From contig CAJOCL010000003.1 in assembly GCA_905233565.1 (NCBI GenBank), positions 1-64,000 of the forward strand: 64,000 nucleotides of DNA, in the 5' to 3' direction. This DNA is from an uncultured Synergistales bacterium. GTDB taxonomy: Bacteria; Synergistota; Synergistia; Synergistales; Aminobacteriaceae. The notes below the pieces were generated by a model. It ran no database searches and was not told the origin of the DNA. It saw only the letters and a list, made by a program, of their open reading frames with translations. Shown one piece after another: positions 9,556 to 17,697 of this stretch. Both the position numbers and the translations under genes were made by a program. The first letter of the stretch is position 1; each line of letters opens with the position of its first letter.

Positions 9556-9585
9556 TAACCCCCTCTTTTATGACGGAGGGGGTTA
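9556..9585. repeat. GC-rich hairpin between fucO and the ABC ATPase gene
   Basis: A ten-pair perfect stem (9556-9565 with 9576-9585, core ACCCCCTC/GAGGGGGT) with a ten-base loop lies inside the rhamnose transcript. It has no T-run on the minus strand, so it does not look like a strong terminator. An intercistronic processing or stability element that sets catabolic-enzyme versus transporter levels is an inference. Confidence 0.6.
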
Positions 9586-9593
9586 GTGAGGGA

Positions 9594-10742
9594 TTACATC
9601 ATTGAGCGGTAGAGGGCTTTAATCTCTTCAACGTTTGTATCTCTCGGATTTCCCGGACAACAGGCATCAGCAAAAGCCGAATCGCTGAGGAACTGGACAT
9701 CTTCTTCCTTCAGAATGCCTTTGAGATTCGCAGGGATACCGACATCGGCTGAAAGTTTTTTAACCGCGTCAATCGTGGCCTTGCAGGCTTCGTCATCCGT
9801 CATTGTTCCGATACCTTCAACGCCCATAGCCGCGCCGATTGCCCTGTAACGTTTGCCGGCTGCGGGAGCGTTGTATTCAAGGCCGTAAGGAAGGATTATC
9901 GCACATGCAACGCCGTGCGGAGTGTCATAGAGTGCTGAGAGGCCGTGCGCCATGCTGTGAACGATTCCAAGTCCGACGTTTGAGAATCCCATTCCTGCGA
10001 TGTACTGTCCGAGTGCCATACCCTCGCGGCCTTCGGGAGTTCCTTCGACTGCTCCGCGTAAACTGTGGCTGATTAACTCTATTGCTTTCAGGTGGAACAT
10101 GTCGGAAATTGCGCAGTGTCCCTTTGTTATGTAGCCTTCAATTGCGTGTGTCAAAGCGTCCATGCCTGTTGAGGCTGTTAAGCCTTTGGGCATTGATGAC
10201 ATCATATCGGGGTCAACTACGGCGATTTCAGGAATATCATTCGTATCAACGCAGACAAATTTGCGCTTCTTTTCAACGTCCGTAATTACGTAGTTAATCG
10301 TAACTTCGGCTGCCGTTCCTGCTGTTGTCGGTACTGCAATCGTAAAGACCGCGTGAGCCTTTGTAGGTGCAACTCCCTCAAGTGAGCGAACATCTGCAAA
10401 TTCAGGGTTGTTGATGATAATTCCGACTGCCTTTGCTGTGTCCATTGCCGAGCCTCCGCCGATTGCAACGATGCTGTCAGCTCCTGCTTTCTTGAAAGCC
10501 GCTACGCCGTCCTGAACGTTCTTGATTGTCGGATTGGGCTTTATGTCGCTGTAAATCTCGTAGGCTATTCCAGCCTTGTCGAGGAGTTCGGTAACTTTCT
10601 GGGCAACTCCGAACTTGATTAAACTTGCGTCAGTGCATACAAACACTTTCTTTTTTCCGCGTGCCTTGAGGTCGTTGGGAATGTTTGCGATTGCGCCTTT
10701 TCCGTGATACGAAATATTGTTTAGTACTATACGATCTGCCAT
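9594..10742 (-). CDS. fucO: Lactaldehyde reductase (iron-dependent alcohol dehydrogenase)
   Basis: Reduces L-lactaldehyde from RhaD to 1,2-propanediol with NADH, which regenerates NAD under fermentation. The 382 residues match FucO. Visible are the NAD loop AIGGGSAMDTAKAVG, the PTTAGTAAEVT motif and the iron-ligand region GMDALTHAIEGY, followed by HSMAHGLSALYDTPHG with the three histidines. The gene lies inside the rhamnose operon, 26 bases after rhaD, which supports this substrate over other group III alcohols. Reduction to propanediol is the expected anaerobic branch; no propanediol utilisation genes are present in the window. Confidence 0.93.
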   Translation of the reverse strand: MADRIVLNNISYHGKGAIANIPNDLKARGKKKVFVCTDASLIKFGVAQKVTELLDKAGIAYEIYSDIKPNPTIKNVQDGVAAFKKAGADSIVAIGGGSAMDTAKAVGIIINNPEFADVRSLEGVAPTKAHAVFTIAVPTTAGTAAEVTINYVITDVEKKRKFVCVDTNDIPEIAVVDPDMMSSMPKGLTASTGMDALTHAIEGYITKGHCAISDMFHLKAIELISHSLRGAVEGTPEGREGMALGQYIAGMGFSNVGLGIVHSMAHGLSALYDTPHGVACAIILPYGLEYNAPAAGKRYRAIGAAMGVEGIGTMTDDEACKATIDAVKKLSADVGIPANLKGILKEEDVQFLSDSAFADACCPGNPRDTNVEEIKALYRSMM

Positions 10743-10768
10743 AATAATAAATGTTCCTCCTTAAAAAT

Positions 10769-11581
10769 TTATGCTAAATACCCTTCACGGGCTTTAACTC
10801 CGAATCTTCCTTCGAGCAGGTGCATCTGCTCATCAGTTATTGTGTTGACTAAGGGCAGGTGAGCTATTTTCATGTAAATTTCTGCCGCTTTTTCTGCCGT
10901 TTCAATCAGTCCGAAAGCCTCATCAAGATCAACGCCCGCGCCGTATAAGCCGTGCTGTGCCCAGACAACGAGCCTTGCAGTTTTCATTTTTTCAGCCGTA
11001 GCGATACCGATTTCATTTGTTCCGCAGAGCATCCAAGGGAGTACGTTCACGCCGTCAGGAAATACGACTATGCACTCAGTACACATCTGCCAGAGCGTAC
11101 GGGTAAAAGCCTTTTCGTCAAGGGTGTGTACGTATGTCATTGCGAGTAAATTTGTCGGGTGACAGTGCATTACTACCCTGTTTTCAGGATTGACGGCCAA
11201 TCTTGCAGCATGGCTCATCATGTGTGCAGGAAATTCGCTCGTAAACTTTCCGCCGTCAGAAAATCCCCATAATAACTGGGCATTCTCTCCGCCGTCAGCA
11301 ATCTTTACCAGCCCTAAATTTACATCGGGTGCGTACTGTACGTTTTTGAAATATTTCCCCGTTCCAGTAACAAGAAAATATTTCCCCTCAAGTTCAGGAG
11401 CCTTAAAGCCTGTAGGAATTGTCCTGAGTACGCGCCTGACATCGCCATATTCTGAAACTTCCTCTTCACTGAGCATGAGTGAAATGTTACCGCCGTTGCG
11501 TTCGTCCCAGCCGTGATTATACATGTTCGTTGTTGTCCGGATCATGTCAATCAGAAAAGGAGCCGTTAATATATCCTTCAT
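10769..11581 (-). CDS. rhaD: Rhamnulose-1-phosphate aldolase
   Basis: Zinc class II aldolase that splits L-rhamnulose-1-phosphate into dihydroxyacetone phosphate and L-lactaldehyde. It has 270 residues, the usual length. The N-terminal segment NHGWDERNGGNIS, the zinc-binding HCHPTN and the late AQHGLYGAG (third zinc histidine) are all present. Neighbours are rhaA upstream (seven-base gap) and fucO downstream, so the product lactaldehyde passes directly to the next enzyme of the operon. Confidence 0.95.
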   Translation of the reverse strand: MKDILTAPFLIDMIRTTTNMYNHGWDERNGGNISLMLSEEEVSEYGDVRRVLRTIPTGFKAPELEGKYFLVTGTGKYFKNVQYAPDVNLGLVKIADGGENAQLLWGFSDGGKFTSEFPAHMMSHAARLAVNPENRVVMHCHPTNLLAMTYVHTLDEKAFTRTLWQMCTECIVVFPDGVNVLPWMLCGTNEIGIATAEKMKTARLVVWAQHGLYGAGVDLDEAFGLIETAEKAAEIYMKIAHLPLVNTITDEQMHLLEGRFGVKAREGYLA

Positions 11582-11588
11582 TGCCTGT

Positions 11589-12845
11589 TTAACCCCTCTT
11601 GCTTAAAACTTCATGCTCATACTTTTCGACTTTTCCGAACCATTCGCCGTCCAAAGGCTTGCCGCAGACTGAACAGTATTCGTCCCAGACATCACCGAAG
11701 GGCATTGTCTTTAACTCTTCCTGAGCGATTAAAAGCCTGCTGAACTCTCCTTTATCCTGCATGGCCTTCAATGCGTCATTAGGCTGCAGAAGTGCGAAAA
11801 GCAATGCTTTCTGAGCGTTCCTGTAACCTGTTGCCCACGCAGCTATACGGTTTATTGAAGCGTCGAAATAATCAAGGGCGATATGGACTTTACCTTCAAG
11901 GCCTCCGCACCTGACGATTTCGCGGGCAATCTCTTTCATTTCGTCATCGAATAAGACAACGTGATCAGAATCCCAGCGTACCGGCCTCGTAACATGCAAG
12001 GCAATTTCAGGGAAAAATGCTAAAAGTGCCGGGATTTTGTCGCTTACAACTTCCGTAGGGTGATAGTGTCCGTTGTCCATTAACGGTATGCACTTGTCCA
12101 TATTCAAAGCCGCGTAGCTTAGGGCAAATTCGGCACTGCCTACGGTGTAAGCCTCAACGCCGATTCCGAAAACTTTGCTTTCAACACAGGGCTTTACTTT
12201 CCTGAAGTCGTAAGGTTCTTTGAGTATTGCGTCAATGGCCTCACGGTATCTCTTTCGCGGGCCTATCCTGTCGGCCGGAACATCTTTGAAGCCGTCGCCC
12301 GTCCATATATTCATGACACACATCTGGCCTAACTCTTCAGCAAGGTAATTGCTTATTCTTATACATGCCCTGCCGTGTTCAATCCAGAAGTTCCGAGTGT
12401 CTTCATTCGGTGATGCGAGAGTTAAGGGGTCGCATTTAGGGTGTGAGAAGAATGTAGGGTTGAAGTCGCAGCCTAAATTGCGCTCTTTGCAGAATTTCGC
12501 CCATTTTTCAAAGTGCTTGGGTTCGAGTTTGTCCCTGTCTACCCAATCATTGCCTTCAAAAATTGCGTAACTTGCATGAAGGTTCATTTTCGGAGTTCCC
12601 GGAATAAGGCTCATTACTTCATCTAAATCGGCCATGAGTTCATCAGGCGTTCTTGCGCGTCCGGGATAATTTCCTGTCGTCTGAATGCCGCCGGTTAAAG
12701 GCTTGCTGGGATCGGTGTCAAATCCCCTGACGTCATCGCCCTGCCAGCAGTGCAGCGAGACGGGTACATCTTTCAGCTTCTTTATTGCAGCGTCAGTATC
12801 AACGCCGATTGCTGAATATTTCTTTTTTGCTTCAGTGTAACTCAT
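11589..12845 (-). CDS. rhaA: L-rhamnose isomerase
   Basis: Converts L-rhamnose to L-rhamnulose, the first cytoplasmic step after anomer exchange. At 418 residues it is the same length as the E. coli enzyme. Recognisable motifs are VSLHCWQGDDVRGF near the N-terminus, MNLHASYA, LGCDFNPTFFSHPK, NIWTGDG, LMDNGHYHPTE and HVTRPVRWDSDHVV, which together carry the metal-binding acidic and histidine residues. The gene follows rhaB by two bases, suggesting translational coupling. Confidence 0.97.
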   Translation of the reverse strand: MSYTEAKKKYSAIGVDTDAAIKKLKDVPVSLHCWQGDDVRGFDTDPSKPLTGGIQTTGNYPGRARTPDELMADLDEVMSLIPGTPKMNLHASYAIFEGNDWVDRDKLEPKHFEKWAKFCKERNLGCDFNPTFFSHPKCDPLTLASPNEDTRNFWIEHGRACIRISNYLAEELGQMCVMNIWTGDGFKDVPADRIGPRKRYREAIDAILKEPYDFRKVKPCVESKVFGIGVEAYTVGSAEFALSYAALNMDKCIPLMDNGHYHPTEVVSDKIPALLAFFPEIALHVTRPVRWDSDHVVLFDDEMKEIAREIVRCGGLEGKVHIALDYFDASINRIAAWATGYRNAQKALLFALLQPNDALKAMQDKGEFSRLLIAQEELKTMPFGDVWDEYCSVCGKPLDGEWFGKVEKYEHEVLSKRG

Positions 12846-12847
12846 AT

Positions 12848-14131
12848 TTAGTTTACTGCCTCCATTTGTATTTTCAGATTGCCCAATGATGTAGCTTCAA
12901 TCGGAAGGGCAATAACTTTTTTGCCTGTTGCCTCTTCAGTAAGACGGTTTAAGAAAGCATTTTTTGCGCCTCCGCCGACAATGTAAATACTGCTGTATTT
13001 TTTGCCCGTAACGTTCTGTATTTCGTCGACAGCATGCTTATACGTCTGTGCTAATGAACGGTAAGCACATCTGAAATAACCTGCAGTTGTTGACGGTAAA
13101 TTTTTCCTGTTTTCAGCGAGAATATAATCAAATGCTTTTTTCATGCTTTCAGGAGCCATGAAAATATTATCGTTAGCGTCGACAATTTCGTTGAAATTAT
13201 CAGCTTCAGCCTCTTTTACGATTTCGCCGAAATCCTTATCCGGGCAAAGCTCATCACGTAAACGGTTGACCAACCACATACCCATGATATTTCTTAAATA
13301 ACGTATGTAATGAACGCCGCCCTCATTCGTAAAGTTTGAAGACATGCTGTTCATGTTAGTTACAGGGTGATTTAGTTTGACCCCGAGAAGGCTCCATGTT
13401 CCCGAAGAAATATAAATCTCTCTGCCCTCCATAGGTATGCCCTCAACCGCGCTTGCAGTATCATGAGTTGCACATAACATGCACTGAATGCCTTTGTAAG
13501 TTCCCAGCTTAGTACCCGGCATTTGGAGGAACTTGAAAAGCCCTGAAGGAAGACCGAGCCTTGAAATTATTTCCTTGTTGTACTGCCCTGTCCTTGCGTC
13601 AACCAGTCCTGTAGTCGTTGCGTTCGTGTATTCGTGTGATTTCACGCCGCACAGCTTATATAACAGATATTCTGGCATCATCAGAAAATCTGTAACACCT
13701 TCAAGCCTTCCTGCAATTTTGTCGGCGTAAAGCTGATATATAGTGTTGAAAGTCTGTAACTGAATGCCTGTCTTCTCGTAAAGCTCATTGAATGAGATTA
13801 TGTCATGCACTTCAGAAATTGCGCTGTCTGTTCTCGTGTCGCGGTAAGCATAGCAGGGTAACACTTCCCTGTCGCCCTTCATTAAAACGTAATCGACCCC
13901 CCAAGTATCAATAGAGAGGCTTGAAATTTCATACTGATCAAGAGCGGTATCGATTCCCTTTTTGACGTGGGCGAGCATTTTTTCAATGTCCCAGATTAAA
14001 TGTCCGCTGCTCTCAATCATTCCGTTAGGAAATCTGTATATTTCCCTTGTGATTATTTTTCCGTCTTCCTTCCAGCCTACTATATGACGGCCGGATGAAG
14101 CTCCTATGTCAACAGCAAGATAATATTTCAT
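12848..14131 (-). CDS. rhaB: Rhamnulokinase, C-terminally short
   Basis: FGGY-family kinase that phosphorylates L-rhamnulose at C1. The N-terminal VDIGASSGRHIVG, the LSIDTWGVDYVL segment, TATHDTASAV-like and SSGTWSLLG motifs and the C-terminal IVGGGAKNAFLN nucleotide motif are present. The protein is 427 residues, against about 480-490 for known enzymes. It stops right after the ATSLGNLKIQ segment, so roughly the last 40-50 residues seen in E. coli are missing, and rhaA starts two bases later. Upstream motifs look intact, so it may be a naturally short form or a trimmed gene. It is the first gene of the operon, behind a clear promoter and a GAGGAG site. Confidence 0.9.
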   Translation of the reverse strand: MKYYLAVDIGASSGRHIVGWKEDGKIITREIYRFPNGMIESSGHLIWDIEKMLAHVKKGIDTALDQYEISSLSIDTWGVDYVLMKGDREVLPCYAYRDTRTDSAISEVHDIISFNELYEKTGIQLQTFNTIYQLYADKIAGRLEGVTDFLMMPEYLLYKLCGVKSHEYTNATTTGLVDARTGQYNKEIISRLGLPSGLFKFLQMPGTKLGTYKGIQCMLCATHDTASAVEGIPMEGREIYISSGTWSLLGVKLNHPVTNMNSMSSNFTNEGGVHYIRYLRNIMGMWLVNRLRDELCPDKDFGEIVKEAEADNFNEIVDANDNIFMAPESMKKAFDYILAENRKNLPSTTAGYFRCAYRSLAQTYKHAVDEIQNVTGKKYSSIYIVGGGAKNAFLNRLTEEATGKKVIALPIEATSLGNLKIQMEAVN

Positions 14132-14191
14132 AGTTCATACTCCTCTGTTGCGGGTTAAATTCAGATACTGTTATGGAATTTTTATGTTTTA

Positions 14192-14220
14192 ATTATGCGT
14201 TATGAAGCTGTGAATTTCAA
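14192..14220 (-). promoter_or_regulatory. Sigma-70-type promoter of the rhamnose operon
   Basis: On the minus strand a TTGAAA -35 box (14215-14220) is separated by exactly 17 bases from a CATAAT -10 box (14192-14197). It points at rhaB, with transcription expected to begin near 14185, giving a leader of about 55 bases. The AraC-type activator is encoded just upstream, so its binding site should lie around or above 14220. I could not pick out a convincing direct repeat there. Confidence 0.65.
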
Positions 14221-14246
14221 GTTTTATAAAATCTCAAAAAGTATCA

Positions 14247-15197
14247 TTATGTGCAGTCCCTGTAGTGCTTCGGTGTTTTTCCGTAACATTGACAGAATAA
14301 TTTGTGGAAGTGCGTCATGTTTTCATAGCCCACAAGCAAAGCAATATCGTCAATTCTCTCATCCGTATTTAACAGGAACCATGCAGCCTGTGATAATCTT
14401 TTTTCCTGCAGAAGTTCCGTGAAAGTCCTTCCGGTTTTCTTTTTTATTAAACGTGAAAGGGTTGTGTGTCCGTAGTGAAGCATTCCTGAAATTTCGTTCA
14501 GGCTCCCTGTCCTGTAATTCTCTTCGATGTAACGCAGAACTTTCATTATTACGTTTTCAGATTCGTATGAAAACTCAAGAGTATCAGTGCATTCTAATAA
14601 TTCGACGAAAAGAAGCCCCATTGTGAGCTGGTAAATTCCGCGCTTGTTTGAAGGCTGTGTTATCAAAATCCATAATAGATTCTCGACCAGATTTTGAACT
14701 GGCAGAACGTCAGACACTTTGAAATATAAATATCCCGTCCCCCTTTCGCCCGTTATGCAGCTGAGTATAAAACGCCTCAAAGGTGTTTCCTCGTTCCCCA
14801 AGAATGATAAAACGCCGTTAAAGAAATCAGGCTTTACGATAAAATTCACGGCGATGTCATTTTTTCCTGCCGCTTCGATCTCCTGACGAGCATTCTGGCT
14901 CAGCATCAACAATTCACCCTGCTTCAAAGTTATATGGGTTCCGTTTACTATATGCCTTGTCATTCCCTGACACATGTAAACGAACTCAATATAATCATGA
15001 GTATGTTCGGGAAAATGTATAAATCTCGTGTGAGGACGTATCATTATGTTTTTTCCTTTGGGCAGTAATTTATCACCGCTTATAATATCCCTGTCTCCGG
15101 CCATGTAAATATTGCGGTCGATTTTCTTCCGGCCTGATAAAATTTCCCGCTCTTCTTCAGTAATGACACTAAGATGACGCATAATTTTTTCATTCAT
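14247..15197 (-). CDS. AraC family regulator, probable rhamnose-operon activator
   Basis: Transcription factor with an N-terminal cupin sugar-sensing domain (residues about 40-150, with HTRFIHFPEHTHDYIEFVYM) and a C-terminal AraC double helix-turn-helix (residues about 215-316, with SGMLHYGHTTLSRLIKKKTGRTF and DDIALLVGYENMTHFHKLF). The start at 15197 gives a compact 316-residue protein. The longer frame would need a TTG at 15257, and neither start has a good ribosome site. It lies upstream of rhaB on the same strand and diverges from putP. Control of the rha operon by L-rhamnose is the obvious inference, as with E. coli RhaR/RhaS. Confidence 0.82.
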   Translation of the reverse strand: MNEKIMRHLSVITEEEREILSGRKKIDRNIYMAGDRDIISGDKLLPKGKNIMIRPHTRFIHFPEHTHDYIEFVYMCQGMTRHIVNGTHITLKQGELLMLSQNARQEIEAAGKNDIAVNFIVKPDFFNGVLSFLGNEETPLRRFILSCITGERGTGYLYFKVSDVLPVQNLVENLLWILITQPSNKRGIYQLTMGLLFVELLECTDTLEFSYESENVIMKVLRYIEENYRTGSLNEISGMLHYGHTTLSRLIKKKTGRTFTELLQEKRLSQAAWFLLNTDERIDDIALLVGYENMTHFHKLFCQCYGKTPKHYRDCT

Positions 15198-15225
15198 GTA
15201 AATATAATAACAAAAACGTGAAAAC

Positions 15226-15253
15226 TTGCATGGCTTTTTTGTTATGATATACT
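15226..15253 (+). promoter_or_regulatory. Candidate promoter of putP
   Basis: A TTGCAT box (15226-15231), a 16-base spacer and a TATACT box (15248-15253) lie 35 bases before the putP start, in the short divergent gap next to the araC-type gene. A regulator bound here could act on both genes. Confidence 0.5.
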
Positions 15254-15287
15254 GCAAAGAATTTTTTGAACAGGAGTTTTTGATTAT

Positions 15288-16751
15288 ATGAACATTCAGG
15301 AAGTAAGCGTATTTATAATTTACCTAATATTCATGCTCGCCATAGGAGTATGGTTTTTCCTGCGCAACAATAGCCAGACGGAAAAAGGATACTTTTTAGG
15401 CGACAGGAAGATGGGCCCTTGGGTTGCGGCACTTTCAGCCGGAGCATCAGATATGAGCGCGTGGGTATTAATGGGGCTTCCGACATCAATATACGCACTC
15501 GGTCTGGGGCAGGTATGGATTTCAGCCGGTCTTGCGATAGGCTATTCGCTGAGCTGGATATACGAAGCTCCGAGACTCAGGACTTTTTCAATCGCTGCTA
15601 ACGACTCTATCACTATTCCTCAGTATCTGACTAACAGGTTTATGTCAGAATCGAAATCGCTGCAGATAATTTCAGCAGCAGTTTTCCTTGTTGCATACAC
15701 GATATATGCTGCATCAAGCATAAAGGCATGCGGAACGTTATTCAACACCGTAACGGGAATTGATACGACAATAGCAATGTATTTAGCGGCCGTAATCGTA
15801 ATAAGCTATACATTTTTGGGAGGCTTCAGCGCGGTATCATGGACTGATTTCTTTCAGGGAATGTTAGTTTTATGTGCAATGTTAATCGTTCCCATTGCTG
15901 CTGCAACAATGCTTGAGCCGGGCGCATCGTCAAAGATAGCTGCTGAAACGCCTAATTACTGGAATTTATTCACGTCATGGCAGGAAGTAATTTCGGGATT
16001 GGGCTGGGGACTTGGATATTTCGGAATGCCCCACATAATAATACGTTTCATGTCGATAAATTCACAGCGTGAACTCAGGAAGTCAGCAAAAATCGGTATT
16101 TCATGGACTGTAATAATCGTTATATTTGCTGCACTTGTCGGAGTTGTCGGGCGTATGTTTATCGGCTTTGATGAGGCTGTAAACAATAACTCGCTTGTAT
16201 TTGTCGTAATGACGCGCAGAATTTTCCCTGCTATAATTTCCGGCGTACTGCTCTCGGCAGTCCTTGCAGCTGCGATGAGTACGGCAGACAGCCAGTTACT
16301 TGCAGCGGCGAGCGCGTTTGCATCGGACGTATACAGGCCGGTAATACGCGGAGACAAGGCCGGAAATCGTGAAATGCTCTGGGCGGGGCGTATAGTCGTT
16401 CTTGTGATTGCAGTAGCGGCACTGATGATAGCTTCAAGCCCCAACGCAGGGTCTATAATGTCTCTGGTATCTAATGCTTGGGGAGTATTCGGGGCAGCTT
16501 TCGGACCTGCTATAATGTTGAGCCTGTTCTGGAAGAGATTTACTTTTTCAGGGGCAGCCTGCGGAATATTCACGGGAGCTATTGTTGATATAGCGTGGCT
16601 GATGTACATGTCCGACACGGGCGTATACGAGATAATACCGGGATTTTTCGCCGGATTGGCCGTAGCTGTTCTTGTGTCGCTGGTTTCACCTAAACCCTCA
16701 AAAGAAGTTGAGGAACTTTTTGATCGTGCCATTGGAATGGCTGGGGAATAA
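15288..16751 (+). CDS. putP: Sodium/proline symporter
   Basis: Sodium:solute symporter (SSS family) in the inner membrane that takes up L-proline with sodium. The 487 residues form about 13 transmembrane segments. The hallmark AGASDMSAWVLMGLPTSIYALGLGQVWI is close to the PutP consensus (positions about 48-75), and SAVLAAAMSTADSQLLAA contains the conserved sodium-site serine/threonine pair. An AGGAG site lies eleven bases before the start. Proline uptake suits an amino-acid fermenter. Because the gene diverges from the AraC-type regulator, a sugar substrate was considered, but the sequence resembles PutP rather than sugar symporters. Confidence 0.88.
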   Translation: MNIQEVSVFIIYLIFMLAIGVWFFLRNNSQTEKGYFLGDRKMGPWVAALSAGASDMSAWVLMGLPTSIYALGLGQVWISAGLAIGYSLSWIYEAPRLRTFSIAANDSITIPQYLTNRFMSESKSLQIISAAVFLVAYTIYAASSIKACGTLFNTVTGIDTTIAMYLAAVIVISYTFLGGFSAVSWTDFFQGMLVLCAMLIVPIAAATMLEPGASSKIAAETPNYWNLFTSWQEVISGLGWGLGYFGMPHIIIRFMSINSQRELRKSAKIGISWTVIIVIFAALVGVVGRMFIGFDEAVNNNSLVFVVMTRRIFPAIISGVLLSAVLAAAMSTADSQLLAAASAFASDVYRPVIRGDKAGNREMLWAGRIVVLVIAVAALMIASSPNAGSIMSLVSNAWGVFGAAFGPAIMLSLFWKRFTFSGAACGIFTGAIVDIAWLMYMSDTGVYEIIPGFFAGLAVAVLVSLVSPKPSKEVEELFDRAIGMAGE

Positions 16752-16802
16752 AAAGTTTTATTTATTATCGTAAAAACCTTGTCTTTTCCATCAGTCATTT
16801 CT

Positions 16803-16835
16803 GCGCCTCCCAACTTTGCGGGAGGTGCTTTTTTT
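16803..16835 (+). terminator. Rho-independent terminator after putP
   Basis: A nine-pair stem GCGCCTCCC/GGGAGGTGC (one G-U pair) with an eight-base loop is followed by seven T residues. It ends the putP transcript just where the convergent hydrolase gene stops. Confidence 0.9.
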
Positions 16836-17697
16836 ACCATTTTTTCAAAAGTCCGAGTATACGCTCGGCCGTTTCCTGTTCTTTACGCTGGTAAGTGTGC
16901 CCGGTTTTTTCAATGAATATTAATTTATTTTCTGACGCTGTGGGCATGTGTGAATTAATATTGCTCAGGAAACCTGAAGGATCTCCATACGTAAAATTAT
17001 CATATGTTCCGATTAACAACGCCCCTGTGTGAGTGATTTCCGCAACCTGCGAAAAATCTTTATCGGCCTCAACATGAACGTTATTGAGCGTATCGGTAAA
17101 AAGCCAGTCATAAGCCGTGTCGGCAATGCAGGGAACCCAGCCCATGAACGCAAAAGGCAGCATGTCTTTGCCCTTTCCGTTATCATGCATTGAACGGACT
17201 ATATTTTTTTCCTGAACCGTAACGCCTTTCATGAGCCATTCGAGATTTGCAGGACTTAACAGAAGGAAGTGTGATACTCTTTTTTTGTCATGATGTCTTG
17301 AAAGATAATATATTACCTTGTTGGCACCGAGTGAATGGCCGGCAAGAATAACATTCAAATACCCCTGACTTTCAGCGAAATCAAGATAAGCATCTATATC
17401 ATCATCAGTGTATGAAAAATATTCGTTATATGAGCCTATAATTTCGGCCTTTCCTGTCTTTGTGTTGAACGTCTCAATTCTGTTGAAAGCGTCATTGGTC
17501 TGCGCGTATATAAAATCAATTCCTCCGTTGTTCAGGGTGCTTCCTATATTGTAATAGAACGGGTTGGAATAAAAATTCCCGTGTATGCCCGTTATTGCAA
17601 TTAAGGCTGTATCTGATTTTCCGTCATCACTCCTGAATAATACGCCGTTAAGTACGCTGCCTCTTTTTGTAGGGACATCAAGTTTGTACGCGCTCAT
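16834..17697 (-). CDS. Alpha/beta hydrolase (DUF1749-like)
   Basis: Cytoplasmic serine hydrolase of the alpha/beta fold, 287 residues. The nucleophile elbow GHSLGA is near the middle, preceded by an oxyanion region (ITGIHGNFYSNPF). LLLSPANLEWL and the late GHTYQRKEQE carry the expected acid and histidine region. The preference for small carbohydrate-linked or ester substrates is unknown. The ATG at 17697 overlaps the stop of the upstream flavin oxidoreductase gene as ATGA, so the two are translationally coupled. A longer in-frame start at 17733 lies inside that gene and lacks support. The HxlR regulator next door may control both. Confidence 0.8.
   Translation of the reverse strand: MSAYKLDVPTKRGSVLNGVLFRSDDGKSDTALIAITGIHGNFYSNPFYYNIGSTLNNGGIDFIYAQTNDAFNRIETFNTKTGKAEIIGSYNEYFSYTDDDIDAYLDFAESQGYLNVILAGHSLGANKVIYYLSRHHDKKRVSHFLLLSPANLEWLMKGVTVQEKNIVRSMHDNGKGKDMLPFAFMGWVPCIADTAYDWLFTDTLNNVHVEADKDFSQVAEITHTGALLIGTYDNFTYGDPSGFLSNINSHMPTASENKLIFIEKTGHTYQRKEQETAERILGLLKKW

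Noticed and set aside
9539-9593. The fucO/ABC hairpin as a terminator ending the catabolic operon
   Set aside because: On the minus strand the stem is followed by AATTTAGCG, without the T-run needed for intrinsic termination.
15198-15257. Longer araC-type start at 15257
   Set aside because: It needs a TTG without ribosome site and would take up most of the putP promoter region; the start at 15197 fits the family better.
15956-16840. A 294-residue reading frame antisense to putP
   Set aside because: It has low-complexity Ser/Ala/Ile-rich composition, no ribosome site and no recognisable motif, and lies opposite a clear symporter gene, so it is a shadow.
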